NCBI GenBank assembly: GCA_012031455.1
Contig: JAAUTM010000038.1
Location: 1-8,457 of the forward strand
Length of the DNA stretch: 8,457 nt
Direction: 5' to 3'
Source of the DNA: Phycisphaerales bacterium
GTDB lineage: Bacteria; Planctomycetota; Phycisphaerae; Phycisphaerales; Phycisphaeraceae
Shown here: one piece after another, positions 1 to 5,896 of the stretch
Layout of the letters: every line of letters begins with the position of its first letter
How positions within the stretch are numbered: position 1 is the stretch's first letter
Translations under genes and position numbers: made by a program
The notes under the pieces: generated by a model
Database searches by the model: none
Told to the model about the DNA's origin: nothing
Seen by the model: only the letters and a program-made list of their open reading frames with translations

Positions 1-184
1 GGAGCGATGCTACAGGGTGCAGTAGACGAACGTGGGAGGCTTGTGTGGTTTGAACCGGTCGAGGCAGGACAAAGGCCACCTGCGTACCAAAACGTGCCAG
101 AGCTTTGGTCAGACCATGACAGGCGGTACCCAGACCCCCGGTGATATAAGGTGGGAACTCCCAGCCCAGCATCAGTACTCGCAT
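1..184 (-). CDS. Glycogen synthase-like glycosyltransferase, N-terminal fragment
   Basis: This gene runs off the left edge, so only its first 61 codons are visible, starting at the ATG complementary to 182-184. The protein opens with MRVLMLGWEFPPYITGGLG, the first strand and nucleotide-sugar loop of GT-B fold glycosyltransferases. The TGGLG loop corresponds to the K-x-G-G-L loop of glycogen/starch synthases (GT5) and relatives in GT4. A typical first helix follows (HGLTKALARFG), then a second strand (VAFVLPRP). The start is supported by GGAGG on the minus strand (complement of 191-195), six bases before the ATG. It should be a cytosolic transferase of a sugar from a nucleotide donor. Donor and acceptor cannot be told because the C-terminal domain is outside the window. 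It is divergent from the secreted-protein gene at 558. Confidence 0.8.
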   Translation of the reverse strand, partial: MRVLMLGWEFPPYITGGLGTACHGLTKALARFGTQVAFVLPRPVQTTQASHVRLLHPVASL

Positions 185-190
185 GATAAA

Positions 191-195
191 CCTCC
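191..195 (-). promoter_or_regulatory. Shine-Dalgarno site of the glycosyltransferase
   Basis: On the minus strand the sequence reads GGAGG, then six bases (TTTATC), then ATG. This is a near-ideal ribosome binding site and fixes the start at 184. An out-of-frame ATG just upstream overlaps the site and is not the start. Confidence 0.7.
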
Positions 196-203
196 ATGTC
201 GCC

Positions 204-218
204 GGGTTGCCCCAACCC
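204..218 (-). promoter_or_regulatory. Short hairpin in the 5' leader of the glycosyltransferase gene
   Basis: A perfect 6-bp inverted repeat (GGGTTG / CAACCC) encloses three bases, 9 bases upstream of the Shine-Dalgarno site of the minus-strand glycosyltransferase. If it lies in the transcript it would fold into a small stable hairpin in the leader. The stem is short and could be chance; any effect on translation is inferred. Confidence 0.3.
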
Positions 219-383
219 TGACCTTAGCCCGGCAGCTTCGCCCCGGTTTACGAAAGGCCCCAATTCACTTCCTGAGGTCTAAGGATAGTGCTTGATGGCT
301 AATGTTCAAATCAGCAGGTGGAAATATGCTGCACGATTCCCTTCTGATTCAATCAGACGCGACAAGCCGCAGCGCTAACAATC

Positions 384-465
384 GGCCCTTGGCCCTTGGA
401 CTTTGGCCCTTGGCCCATGGACCTTGGCCCTTGGACCTTGGACCTTGGACCTTGGACTTTGGACC
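384..465. repeat. 7-bp tandem repeat, about 11.7 copies (TTGGACC/TTGGCCC)
   Basis: Starting from GGCCC at 384, eleven full 7-base units follow in unbroken register from 389 to 465. Four are TTGGCCC, four are TTGGACC, two are TTGGACT, and one (417-423) is ATGGACC. The TTGGCCC form dominates on the left and TTGGACC on the right. Every unit differs from consensus by substitution only, with no indels. A 7-base period suits non-coding sequence, since copy-number change would break a reading frame. It sits in the divergent intergenic region about 90 bp upstream of the secreted-protein start. Its function is unknown. Confidence 0.95.
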
Positions 466-545
466 TGCATGCAACCGCTGTGCAATAGCCCGGTAGGCTT
501 GGGCGTTAGTCAATCAACGAACTGGGAGAGCCGATGGCATTGATT

Positions 546-551
546 AAGGAG
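546..551 (+). promoter_or_regulatory. Shine-Dalgarno site (AAGGAG) for the start at 558
   Basis: AAGGAG lies six bases before the ATG at 558. It supports that ATG as the true start of the secreted repeat protein, although the long open frame of the body has its first usable start (a TTG) only at 673. An in-frame ATG at 534, preceded by GGGAG at 524-528, is a weaker alternative. Confidence 0.65.
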
Positions 552-557
552 CTTTCC

Positions 558-1671
558 ATGCTACGTCCAAACGCAACAAAATTATGGGCTACGAAACAGA
601 GCATCACTTTGCTGGCACTGGGATGCTGGGCTGGCGGGCACGCGAGTACTTGCTGAGGAAGCGGCTGAGCCTTTGCCAACCACCCCTCAAACAGTTACGC
701 AAACCGTCAGCGGAGAAAAGCAGGTCATCGTCAATGAAGATGGATCGATCACCATCATCAAGGATGGATCGGTCGCAGGTCCCCAAGGGACACGCTCAGG
801 GACCGTCACCCACGATGTCAATGTGACCCCAACCGAGGATGGCAAGACCTGGACCCGCGACACCACGGCCAGCAACGATCGGGGTGGCTCGCTCAACTCC
901 AGCACCACCGGATCAGCCACGAAAACCGGCGAGGGCACCGGCACCTGGAACAGCACGACCGATGGCACCGTCACCAGCGCCAATGGGAACTCGGTGGACT
1001 ACAACACCACCCGTAACGGATCATGGGAAAAAGTGGATGAAAACACCCGGAACTTCACCCGTGATGCGGAAACCGTGCGATCCGATGGCGTGAGCAGCAA
1101 CCGCTCCACCACCGGCAGCAGCACTCGTACCGATGATGGTCGCACCTGGGAATCCACCACCACCGGTTCCAACAGCAAGGGCGGATCATGGACCGGGGAA
1201 ACCGATGGCTCGATCACCCGCAATGGCGATGGCACTGCCACGCTCGATGTGGACCGTACCGTGACTACCAAGACCGGGGACACCATCACCATTGAAAAAG
1301 ATGGCACCGTCACCAAAGACGCAGAGGGCAAAGGTCATAGTTACGAAGGCACCCGGACAGTGACAAAAACTGATGTCGATGGTGATGGCAAGATCGGGGA
1401 GCGACCTGAAAAGCCGGTCCGTGATGATGATCGGGTTGAATCGGCATCGCGCAAGGCATCCACGACTGCGACTGAAAGTAACAACGAAGCGGCCAGCCAG
1501 CGCAAGGCACGTATGGAAGAGGCTCAGCAGAAACGACAAGAAAAGCGGACCACGGCTCAGGAAGGCCGTGAGGGCAAGCGCGAGGGGGCACAGGAAAAGC
1601 GAGGCAGTGCCCAGGAAAACCGCAAGGAACAACGCAACAACACGCAAAGCAAACGCAAGGCTCGTCAATAA
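558..1671 (+). CDS. Secreted Thr/Ser/Gly-rich repeat protein with basic tail; apparent frameshift in signal peptide
   Basis: No function is recognised. The frame from ATG 558 encodes a signal-peptide start (basic n-region ATKLWATKQ, then hydrophobic ITLLALGCW) but stops at 654-656. The body lies one frame over and is open to TAA at 1671. Removing one G from GGG at 628-630 joins them and gives a good leader ending in RVLA before EEAAEP, a plausible signal peptidase I site. Counting from TTG 673, residues 1-230 are low-complexity and strand-forming. They carry degenerate repeats such as STTGSxTxTxxGxTW, with Trp at 60, 92, 118, 159 and 173. Residues 234-242 (DVDGDGKIG) resemble an EF-hand or dockerin calcium loop, but position 12 is Pro. 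Residues 257-332 are rich in Lys, Arg, Gln and Glu, hydrophilic and probably helical or disordered. It is likely exported or surface-associated (inference). Without the repair, only a TTG start at 673 with no clear ribosome site remains. Confidence 0.7.
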
Positions 1672-1707
1672 GATTGACTGACGGGAATATCAATACCTAC
1701 CCAAAAT

Positions 1708-1737
1708 CCCGCACCGCTTTGGTGTGGGTTTTTATTT
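1708..1737. terminator. Intrinsic terminator between convergent genes
   Basis: CCCGCACC (1708-1715) pairs with GGTGTGGG (1721-1728) across a 5-base loop, seven Watson-Crick pairs plus one G-U. TTTTTATTTT follows on the plus strand, a classic Rho-independent terminator for the secreted-protein gene 37 bases after its stop. Read on the minus strand, the same stem is followed by ATTTT, so it may also end the convergent M42 transcript. The stop codon of that gene (1732-1734) lies inside the plus-strand T tract. Confidence 0.8.
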
Positions 1738-2811
1738 TGGATTCACCAGATAAGCGGCCAACAGATCACGACAGGCATCCAGATCGTCGTGATGCACCAT
1801 TTCAGTGACGGTGTGAATGTAGCGGGTAGGGCAGGAGAGAGTCATCGCACGGCAACCGGAGCCAGCACGCTGGAGGGACCCGGTGTCGGTACCACCACGT
1901 GGGAGGATCGAGCGTTGGACCTTGATTTTATTATTTAGTGCGGTTGTTTCAAAAGTTTCGATCAAGGGCAGGTCACTGATGACCGAGCCATCCATGAGGG
2001 TGAGTGCAGCGCCGCCTCCCATGATGGTGACGCGCTGATCATCGGGCACGCCGGGCGTGTCCACGGCCAGAGTTGTGTCGATGCCGATGCCGATGTCGGG
2101 CTTGAGTTCATAGGCACTGGTCAGGGCTCCGCGCAGGCCCACTTCCTCCTGCACAGTGAAAACGCAGGCGACTTCGCAGGTGTGGCCGGTCTGGGCGAGC
2201 TTGCGCATGGCGCCAATGGCGATCCAAACTGCCACGCGGTTATCCAGGCACTGGGACACGACGGCGGAACCGACCTGCGTGCAGGGGGCATGAATAACCA
2301 CCATATCGCCAATTTTCAGGCGTTTTTTAACTTCATCAGGGGCCAGGCCGGTGTCAATAACCAGATCGGATATTTCAGGAATTTTTTTGGTGTCTTCGGG
2401 GCTGGCAATGTGAATCGGCTTCCCGCCAGGGTTCATCACTCCGGGAAAATCCTTGGAGGGGTCATCGAGGTCGGGGCAGAGGGTGACCAATCGGGCAAAG
2501 AGATTGCGGGTGTCAAAGCCGCCGACGTTGTGGACGCGGACAAAGCCTTTGTCATCGATATGGCGGACGACAAAGCCGATCTGGTCCATGTGGGCAGCAA
2601 GCATGATGCGCAGGGGCTTGCGCTTTTTGGGAAGGTCGGCTGCTTTGACGAGCTTCCCCGGCGCTGGTTGACGCAGGCCGATGATGGAACCCATCGGGTC
2701 GATTCGGATTTCGTCAAAGAGGGTTTTGGTTTCGGCGAGGATCAGTTTGCGTAGCCGATGTTCCCGGCCGGATACGGCGGCAGTCGTGACGAGTTTTTCA
2801 AGGAGTTGCAT
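1732..2811 (-). CDS. M42 family metallopeptidase (glutamyl aminopeptidase / endoglucanase-M family)
   Basis: This is a cytosolic di-metal aminopeptidase of the M42 family, which forms large tetrahedral assemblies and trims N-terminal residues from peptides. At 359 residues it has the family's usual length. The expected metal and catalytic residues are visible: His74 and Asp76 in AAHMDQIG, Asp190 in CLDNR (bridging), Glu222 (general base) and Glu223 in VQEEVG, Asp245 in GIGIDT, and His333 in YIHT. The family's central PDZ-like insert would fall at about residues 80-175. It starts at an ATG (2809-2811) with the standard opening MQLLEKLVTTAAVSGRE; I see no clear Shine-Dalgarno site. It is the last gene of the minus-strand block, 62 bp after the carbinolamine dehydratase. 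Some relatives are annotated as cellulases; the aminopeptidase role is more likely. Confidence 0.92.
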   Translation of the reverse strand: MQLLEKLVTTAAVSGREHRLRKLILAETKTLFDEIRIDPMGSIIGLRQPAPGKLVKAADLPKKRKPLRIMLAAHMDQIGFVVRHIDDKGFVRVHNVGGFDTRNLFARLVTLCPDLDDPSKDFPGVMNPGGKPIHIASPEDTKKIPEISDLVIDTGLAPDEVKKRLKIGDMVVIHAPCTQVGSAVVSQCLDNRVAVWIAIGAMRKLAQTGHTCEVACVFTVQEEVGLRGALTSAYELKPDIGIGIDTTLAVDTPGVPDDQRVTIMGGGAALTLMDGSVISDLPLIETFETTALNNKIKVQRSILPRGGTDTGSLQRAGSGCRAMTLSCPTRYIHTVTEMVHHDDLDACRDLLAAYLVNPK

Positions 2812-2873
2812 AGCAATCAGTTTATCGAAAAGCGATCTATCAGGGGGCGAAGATCGAATCAGGTGACGATAGA

Positions 2874-3170
2874 TTAAAGCCAGTTGAACTTTTCGATTGC
2901 TTTGGCCAGATCGATATCTTTTGTGGTGACTTTGCCACCGGCATCATGCGTGTTCAAGGTGAGGATCACGGTACGGTAAACATTTTCGATATGCGGATGG
3001 TGATTCATTGATTCAGCTTCAAACGCCACGCGTAGCAGAAAACTCATCGCTTCCTTGAAGTTGTTGAAGGTGTAAGTTTTGCGAATCGCTGAGCCGTCGG
3101 CAGTCAGCTGCCAACCGGGAATTTGCTGAAGCTGGGCATTGACAACTGCAGGAGCAAGAGGCTGGGTCAT
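2874..3170 (-). CDS. Pterin-4a-carbinolamine dehydratase (DCoH/PhhB family)
   Basis: This 98-residue protein matches the whole DCoH/PhhB family. The enzyme dehydrates 4a-hydroxytetrahydropterin, recycling the cofactor of aromatic amino acid hydroxylases. The active-site signature is complete: Glu53, then His57-His58-Pro59, Tyr65, His75 and Asp85, with standard spacing. The start ATG (3168-3170) has AAGGAC on the minus strand (3179-3184) eight bases upstream. It lies 56 bp after lpxK and 62 bp before the M42 gene, so co-transcription is likely. No hydroxylase gene is in the window, so its partner is unknown. In bacteria lacking phenylalanine hydroxylase, members of this family have been linked to other pterin-related roles. 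Confidence 0.93.
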   Translation of the reverse strand: MTQPLAPAVVNAQLQQIPGWQLTADGSAIRKTYTFNNFKEAMSFLLRVAFEAESMNHHPHIENVYRTVILTLNTHDAGGKVTTKDIDLAKAIEKFNWL

Positions 3171-3178
3171 GGTGGGCG

Positions 3179-3184
3179 TCCTTC
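3179..3184 (-). promoter_or_regulatory. Shine-Dalgarno site of the carbinolamine dehydratase
   Basis: The minus strand reads AAGGAC here, eight bases before the ATG at 3170. It supports independent translation initiation within the minus-strand block. Confidence 0.55.
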
Positions 3185-3226
3185 TTTATAGGGGGTGATT
3201 CAGCGGTTTTTACGGCAACGATAAAA

Positions 3227-4309
3227 TCAAGACTTCAGACAATGCTTACGCAGCAGTTCCACCAGTTCCGTTTGGCTGCGGGTGATATTCACCTCCAGCA
3301 CCAGACGGTACACGGGCAGGGGCAGGTTCATGGCTTTGGTTGCGGGCTGCCATTTCACCCAGTCTTTTTCGGTCAGCACCAGAGCTAGAGCGCCTTGACT
3401 GACCGCATGATCCATAATCTGCTGCACGAGCTTTGGATTGTAGGATTGATGATCCTCCAATTCGTACTGGCCGACGACTTCCTTGAAATGACGAGCGAGC
3501 ATGCTTTTGAATTGAGTGGGGTTGCCGATCCCGCAGACTGCGGCGATTTTTTTTGATTGCAGTGTTGCCAGCTCATGGTTGATTCCAGTGGCATCCAGCA
3601 GGCCGGCCCACTGACTTTGGCTGTGGGCGATGATTGCAGGAGCACCCAGTTGAACCAGACGCTTTTCAATGCTTTCGAGCAATTCAGGGGGAACAAGGTC
3701 ACTGCGCGTGAGCACGATGGCATGGGCACGGCGCAGACCACGCACCGGTTCACGCAAAAAGCCGGCTGGAAGCAGACGCCCCAAACCAAACGGGCTGGTG
3801 GCATCGATGAGCAGCAAGTCCACATCCCGATGCACTCGGCGATGTTGGAAACCATCATCGAGCACAAATACATTCACCCCCGCATCACGCACGAGCACTT
3901 GTTGCGAACCCAGTACACGATTCGGGTTGGCCTGTACGGGAACATCATCGCCTAGGGCTTGCTGGAGGAGCAGCGTTTCATCCGAGCCTTGATCGTTGGC
4001 GGATTGGGCATGGCGAGGCACATAACCACGCAGTAACACCGCAGGATGTAGCCCCATAGCTTGGAGTTGCCCTGCCACCCATATCACATGCGGTGTTTTG
4101 CCCGTGCCCCCGGCTGTGAGATTGCCCACGCTGACCACCGGATGAGGCAGTTTGGTTACCTTGCGCAAGCCGGAGTCAAACAGGCGATTTCGGAGGGAAA
4201 CTCCCATCCCATAAAAGACGGATGATAAACGCAGACTGGAGCGCAGAAACTGGGCGCTGGTGGAATTGTCCTTGCCGGTGACGATGTCGCGGTGCTGCTG
4301 GCGATTCAT
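3227..4309 (-). CDS. lpxK: Tetraacyldisaccharide 4'-kinase LpxK
   Basis: LpxK phosphorylates the 4' position of the tetraacyl disaccharide 1-phosphate to give lipid IVA, at the cytosolic face of the inner membrane. The Walker A loop is GNLTAGGTGKTP (residues 62-73). The catalytic Asp region is GSDET (Asp110), the Walker B-like motif is DDGFQHRR (151-158), and the second catalytic motif is EDHQSY (Asp286-His287). LTEKDWVKW (312-320) is also typical. Length is 360 residues. About 25 residues precede the usual LpxK start; their pattern (HRDIVTG, then LRSSLRLSS) resembles planctomycete LpxK proteins as I remember them, so I keep the ATG at 4307-4309 despite lacking a clear Shine-Dalgarno site. 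A run of eight A (complement of 3547-3554) encodes SKKI. The gene lies 87 bp after maf. Its presence implies an outer membrane with lipid A. Confidence 0.95.
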   Translation of the reverse strand: MNRQQHRDIVTGKDNSTSAQFLRSSLRLSSVFYGMGVSLRNRLFDSGLRKVTKLPHPVVSVGNLTAGGTGKTPHVIWVAGQLQAMGLHPAVLLRGYVPRHAQSANDQGSDETLLLQQALGDDVPVQANPNRVLGSQQVLVRDAGVNVFVLDDGFQHRRVHRDVDLLLIDATSPFGLGRLLPAGFLREPVRGLRRAHAIVLTRSDLVPPELLESIEKRLVQLGAPAIIAHSQSQWAGLLDATGINHELATLQSKKIAAVCGIGNPTQFKSMLARHFKEVVGQYELEDHQSYNPKLVQQIMDHAVSQGALALVLTEKDWVKWQPATKAMNLPLPVYRLVLEVNITRSQTELVELLRKHCLKS

Positions 4310-4396
4310 GCAGCTTTATCGTAACCATGTGAAGGTCGAGGCGAAATACTACACGGCCAACCAGCCCCAAACGTTGGCGAAGGTACTGCTTGCCGT

Positions 4397-5032
4397 TTAC
4401 TTGACCATGGCACGGAAACCCTGATGTTCCAGCCAAAGTCGTAGTTTCATCATGGGCAGACCCACGACGGTGGTAGGGTCGCCTGCAACACGAACATCAA
4501 TTTCATGAAGCTCGGTAAGGTTGTAGCCCCCGGCCTTGCCCTGCCAGTGACCGGCTTGAAGATACGCATCGATCCATGCATCTGGGGCATGGCCCATGGT
4601 GACCTGCGCCACATCCGCAAAAGTATGCAGTCCCTCATGGGCGCGGGATGAATCTGTATTCAAATGGCAAAGGGCTACCCCGGTGACGACCGTGTGGGTG
4701 TTGCCCAGCAATATTCCAAGCATCCGCCGGGCATCATCGATGTCACTGGGTTGACCGAGCAATTCGGAAAGTGGCGGGGGAGCGATGACGATGGTGTCGG
4801 CAGCCAGCAGCACATCACCGGTGTGCCGATGGAAGCTGGCATCGTGCAAGAGGCTCATCGCCTTGCAATGGGCAAGTTCAGTGGCCAGGGCGCAGGCATC
4901 CACCACCTTGACTGGGGGCTGGGGCGGATCGTTAAATGGGGGGTCCACCCGGATCAGGGAATAGCCAGCATCACGGAGCAACTGAGCTCGACGAGGCGAA
5001 CGACTGGCGAGAATAATGCGTCCCTGATGCAT
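4397..5032 (-). CDS. maf: Maf family nucleoside triphosphate pyrophosphatase
   Basis: Maf proteins hydrolyse non-canonical or modified nucleoside triphosphates (for example dTTP, UTP or m7GTP, depending on subgroup) to the monophosphate and pyrophosphate. All signatures are visible, counted from the ATG at 5032: SRSPRR (10-15), AADT with the catalytic-site Asp79 (77-80), GNTHTVVTGVAL (110-121), GKAGGYN (165-171) and GDPTTVVGLP (184-193). The GKAGGYN form replaces the commoner GKAGAY; substrate subgroup cannot be assigned. I chose the ATG at 5030-5032 because it gives the family's usual short lead before ILASRSPRR and 211 residues. The frame extends upstream to a GTG at 5077 (226 residues), which has no better ribosome site and would enter the shared promoter region. 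It is first in the minus-strand block and divergent from the gene at 5167. Confidence 0.93.
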   Translation of the reverse strand: MHQGRIILASRSPRRAQLLRDAGYSLIRVDPPFNDPPQPPVKVVDACALATELAHCKAMSLLHDASFHRHTGDVLLAADTIVIAPPPLSELLGQPSDIDDARRMLGILLGNTHTVVTGVALCHLNTDSSRAHEGLHTFADVAQVTMGHAPDAWIDAYLQAGHWQGKAGGYNLTELHEIDVRVAGDPTTVVGLPMMKLRLWLEHQGFRAMVK

Positions 5033-5085
5033 TAAAACATTGTAATGTGGCCGTGGCAATGGCGATGGTTGGTCCACAGGTTTTT

Positions 5086-5115
5086 TTGATTGGCTCCAAT
5101 GATCGAATGTGTAAT
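5086..5115 (+). promoter_or_regulatory. Candidate sigma70-type promoter with internal palindrome
   Basis: TTGATT (5086-5091) and TGTAAT (5110-5115) are separated by 18 bases, a fair match to -35 and -10 boxes (4/6 and 5/6), facing the gene at 5167. A 12-bp palindrome, ATTGG-CT-CCAAT (5089-5100), overlaps the -35 box and spacer, as an operator would. The region is also upstream of maf on the opposite strand. This is pattern-matching only. Confidence 0.35.
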
Positions 5116-5166
5116 CGTGCTGGTGCTTTCACAGCCAAACGACCAATCAGCCGATATGAAACAGGC

Positions 5167-5870
5167 ATGAATCCACACAGCCCCAGCCTTGATGAGTTGA
5201 TGGAAAAAGCCAGCGTGGCTTTGAGCGCCAGGGAATATCTGGCCTGCGAGGCGATGTGTATGCAGGCCTTGGAACTGGCACGAGGAAAATCGGACTGGGC
5301 GTATTACGCACGGATTTTGTTGCCGTTGCAGGAAGCCCGTCGCCATCGGCGGACGCTTTCCGCAGAGGGGTTCATTCGCTTGGGCATTCTGGCAGCGGAC
5401 TTGGAGACGATTGAGAAGGCACTCCCTGATCAGCCGTTTTGTCTGGTACTTACGCATCCGGGTTCGGTAGAAATGGCCCGACGGATTCAGACCATCAGCC
5501 GGGAAAACTTCAGGTTCGCGCAGATTTTATGGGCGGATAATGCTATCCAAGCGGATCATTGGGTTTTGCGTTCGATGGGCGGAGTGAGTGTGGAGGCCAA
5601 ACTTCAATCGCCTCCGGCGAGTTGGTGTGGGCGGTGGCTCAATCCGTGTGAGCAAGTGGAAGCGGATAGCCATCAACCTGCACGGAAACCGGGCGATTGG
5701 GTGATCGATGCCGTTGAAGCATTGGGGGATGCTGCCTTGGCTCAGGTGAATTCACCGCGGGTTCACTCACGCGGGTGAGGGAACTGGAGGCTTGTCTGGA
5801 GGCGGTGACAGATCACGAAATACTTCATCAACAATTGGCGGAAGCAGTACAGGCGATGGCGGGGGGTTGA
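5167..5870 (+). CDS. Conserved protein of unknown function, TPR-like N-terminus; apparent frameshift near the C-terminus
   Basis: No function is recognised. From ATG 5167 the open frame gives 203 residues and stops at 5776-5778. Residues 7-60 are helical and TPR-like (SLDELMEKASVALSAREY, then ALELARG and ILLPLQEARRHRR). Residues 100-150 look like an alpha/beta segment (FCLVLTHPG, then ILWADNAIQ). The last helix in this frame, WVIDAVEALGDAALAQV, is followed by an abrupt Arg/Ser/His-containing end. The frame at 5748-5870 instead continues with FTAGSLTRVRELEACLEAV, DHEILHQQL and AEAVQAMAGG, an amphipathic helical tail I remember as typical of this family in Phycisphaerae. Adding one base near 5746-5748 would join the two and give about 234 residues. 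The frame is open upstream to a GTG at 5047, but that part overlaps the candidate promoter. The Shine-Dalgarno site is weak. The next gene begins 26 bp after 5870. Confidence 0.65.
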
Positions 5871-5883
5871 AATATTATTTTTG

Positions 5884-5889
5884 AAAGAG
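5884..5889 (+). promoter_or_regulatory. Shine-Dalgarno-like site for the ATG at 5897
   Basis: AAAGAG lies seven bases before ATG 5897. The open frame's own first ATG, at 5952, has only a C-rich stretch before it, with AAGG one base away, too close to work. This favours 5897 as the ancestral start of the membrane-anchored protein. Confidence 0.45.
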
Positions 5890-5896
5890 ATTTACC

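Larger units (their letters stand above)
185..557. other. Divergent intergenic region with heptamer repeat
   Basis: These 373 bases lie between the divergently transcribed glycosyltransferase and the secreted repeat protein, so they should hold promoters for both. I could not place convincing -35/-10 pairs. The region holds a small leader hairpin near 204-218, the 7-bp tandem repeat at 384-465, and the ribosome binding site of the plus-strand gene at its right end. The open frames here are short, lack ribosome binding sites and have simple-sequence translations, so I do not call them genes. Confidence 0.6.

Noticed and set aside
384..465. CRISPR array
   Set aside because: The 7-bp units are contiguous with no spacers; this is a simple tandem repeat.
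302..496. 64-codon open frame across the heptamer repeat
   Set aside because: The translation is repeat-driven (Leu/Gly/Pro/Trp), has no ribosome site, and the 7-bp period would break the frame with any copy change.
687..1693. Several minus-strand open frames opposite the secreted repeat protein
   Set aside because: They are long only because the repetitive Thr/Gly codons lack antisense stops; there are no ribosome sites or recognisable domains.
2182..2754. 190-codon plus-strand open frame opposite the M42 gene
   Set aside because: It is antisense to a gene with all catalytic residues intact and matches no family; it looks like a codon-bias shadow.
2835..2874. 7-bp inverted repeat (ATCTATC/GATAGAT) between the M42 and carbinolamine dehydratase genes
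   Set aside because: The stem is short and AT-rich with a 26-base loop and no T tract; chance is likely.
3547..3554. Programmed frameshift at the A8 run in lpxK
   Set aside because: The normal frame encodes the full LpxK with conserved motifs on both sides, so no shift is needed.
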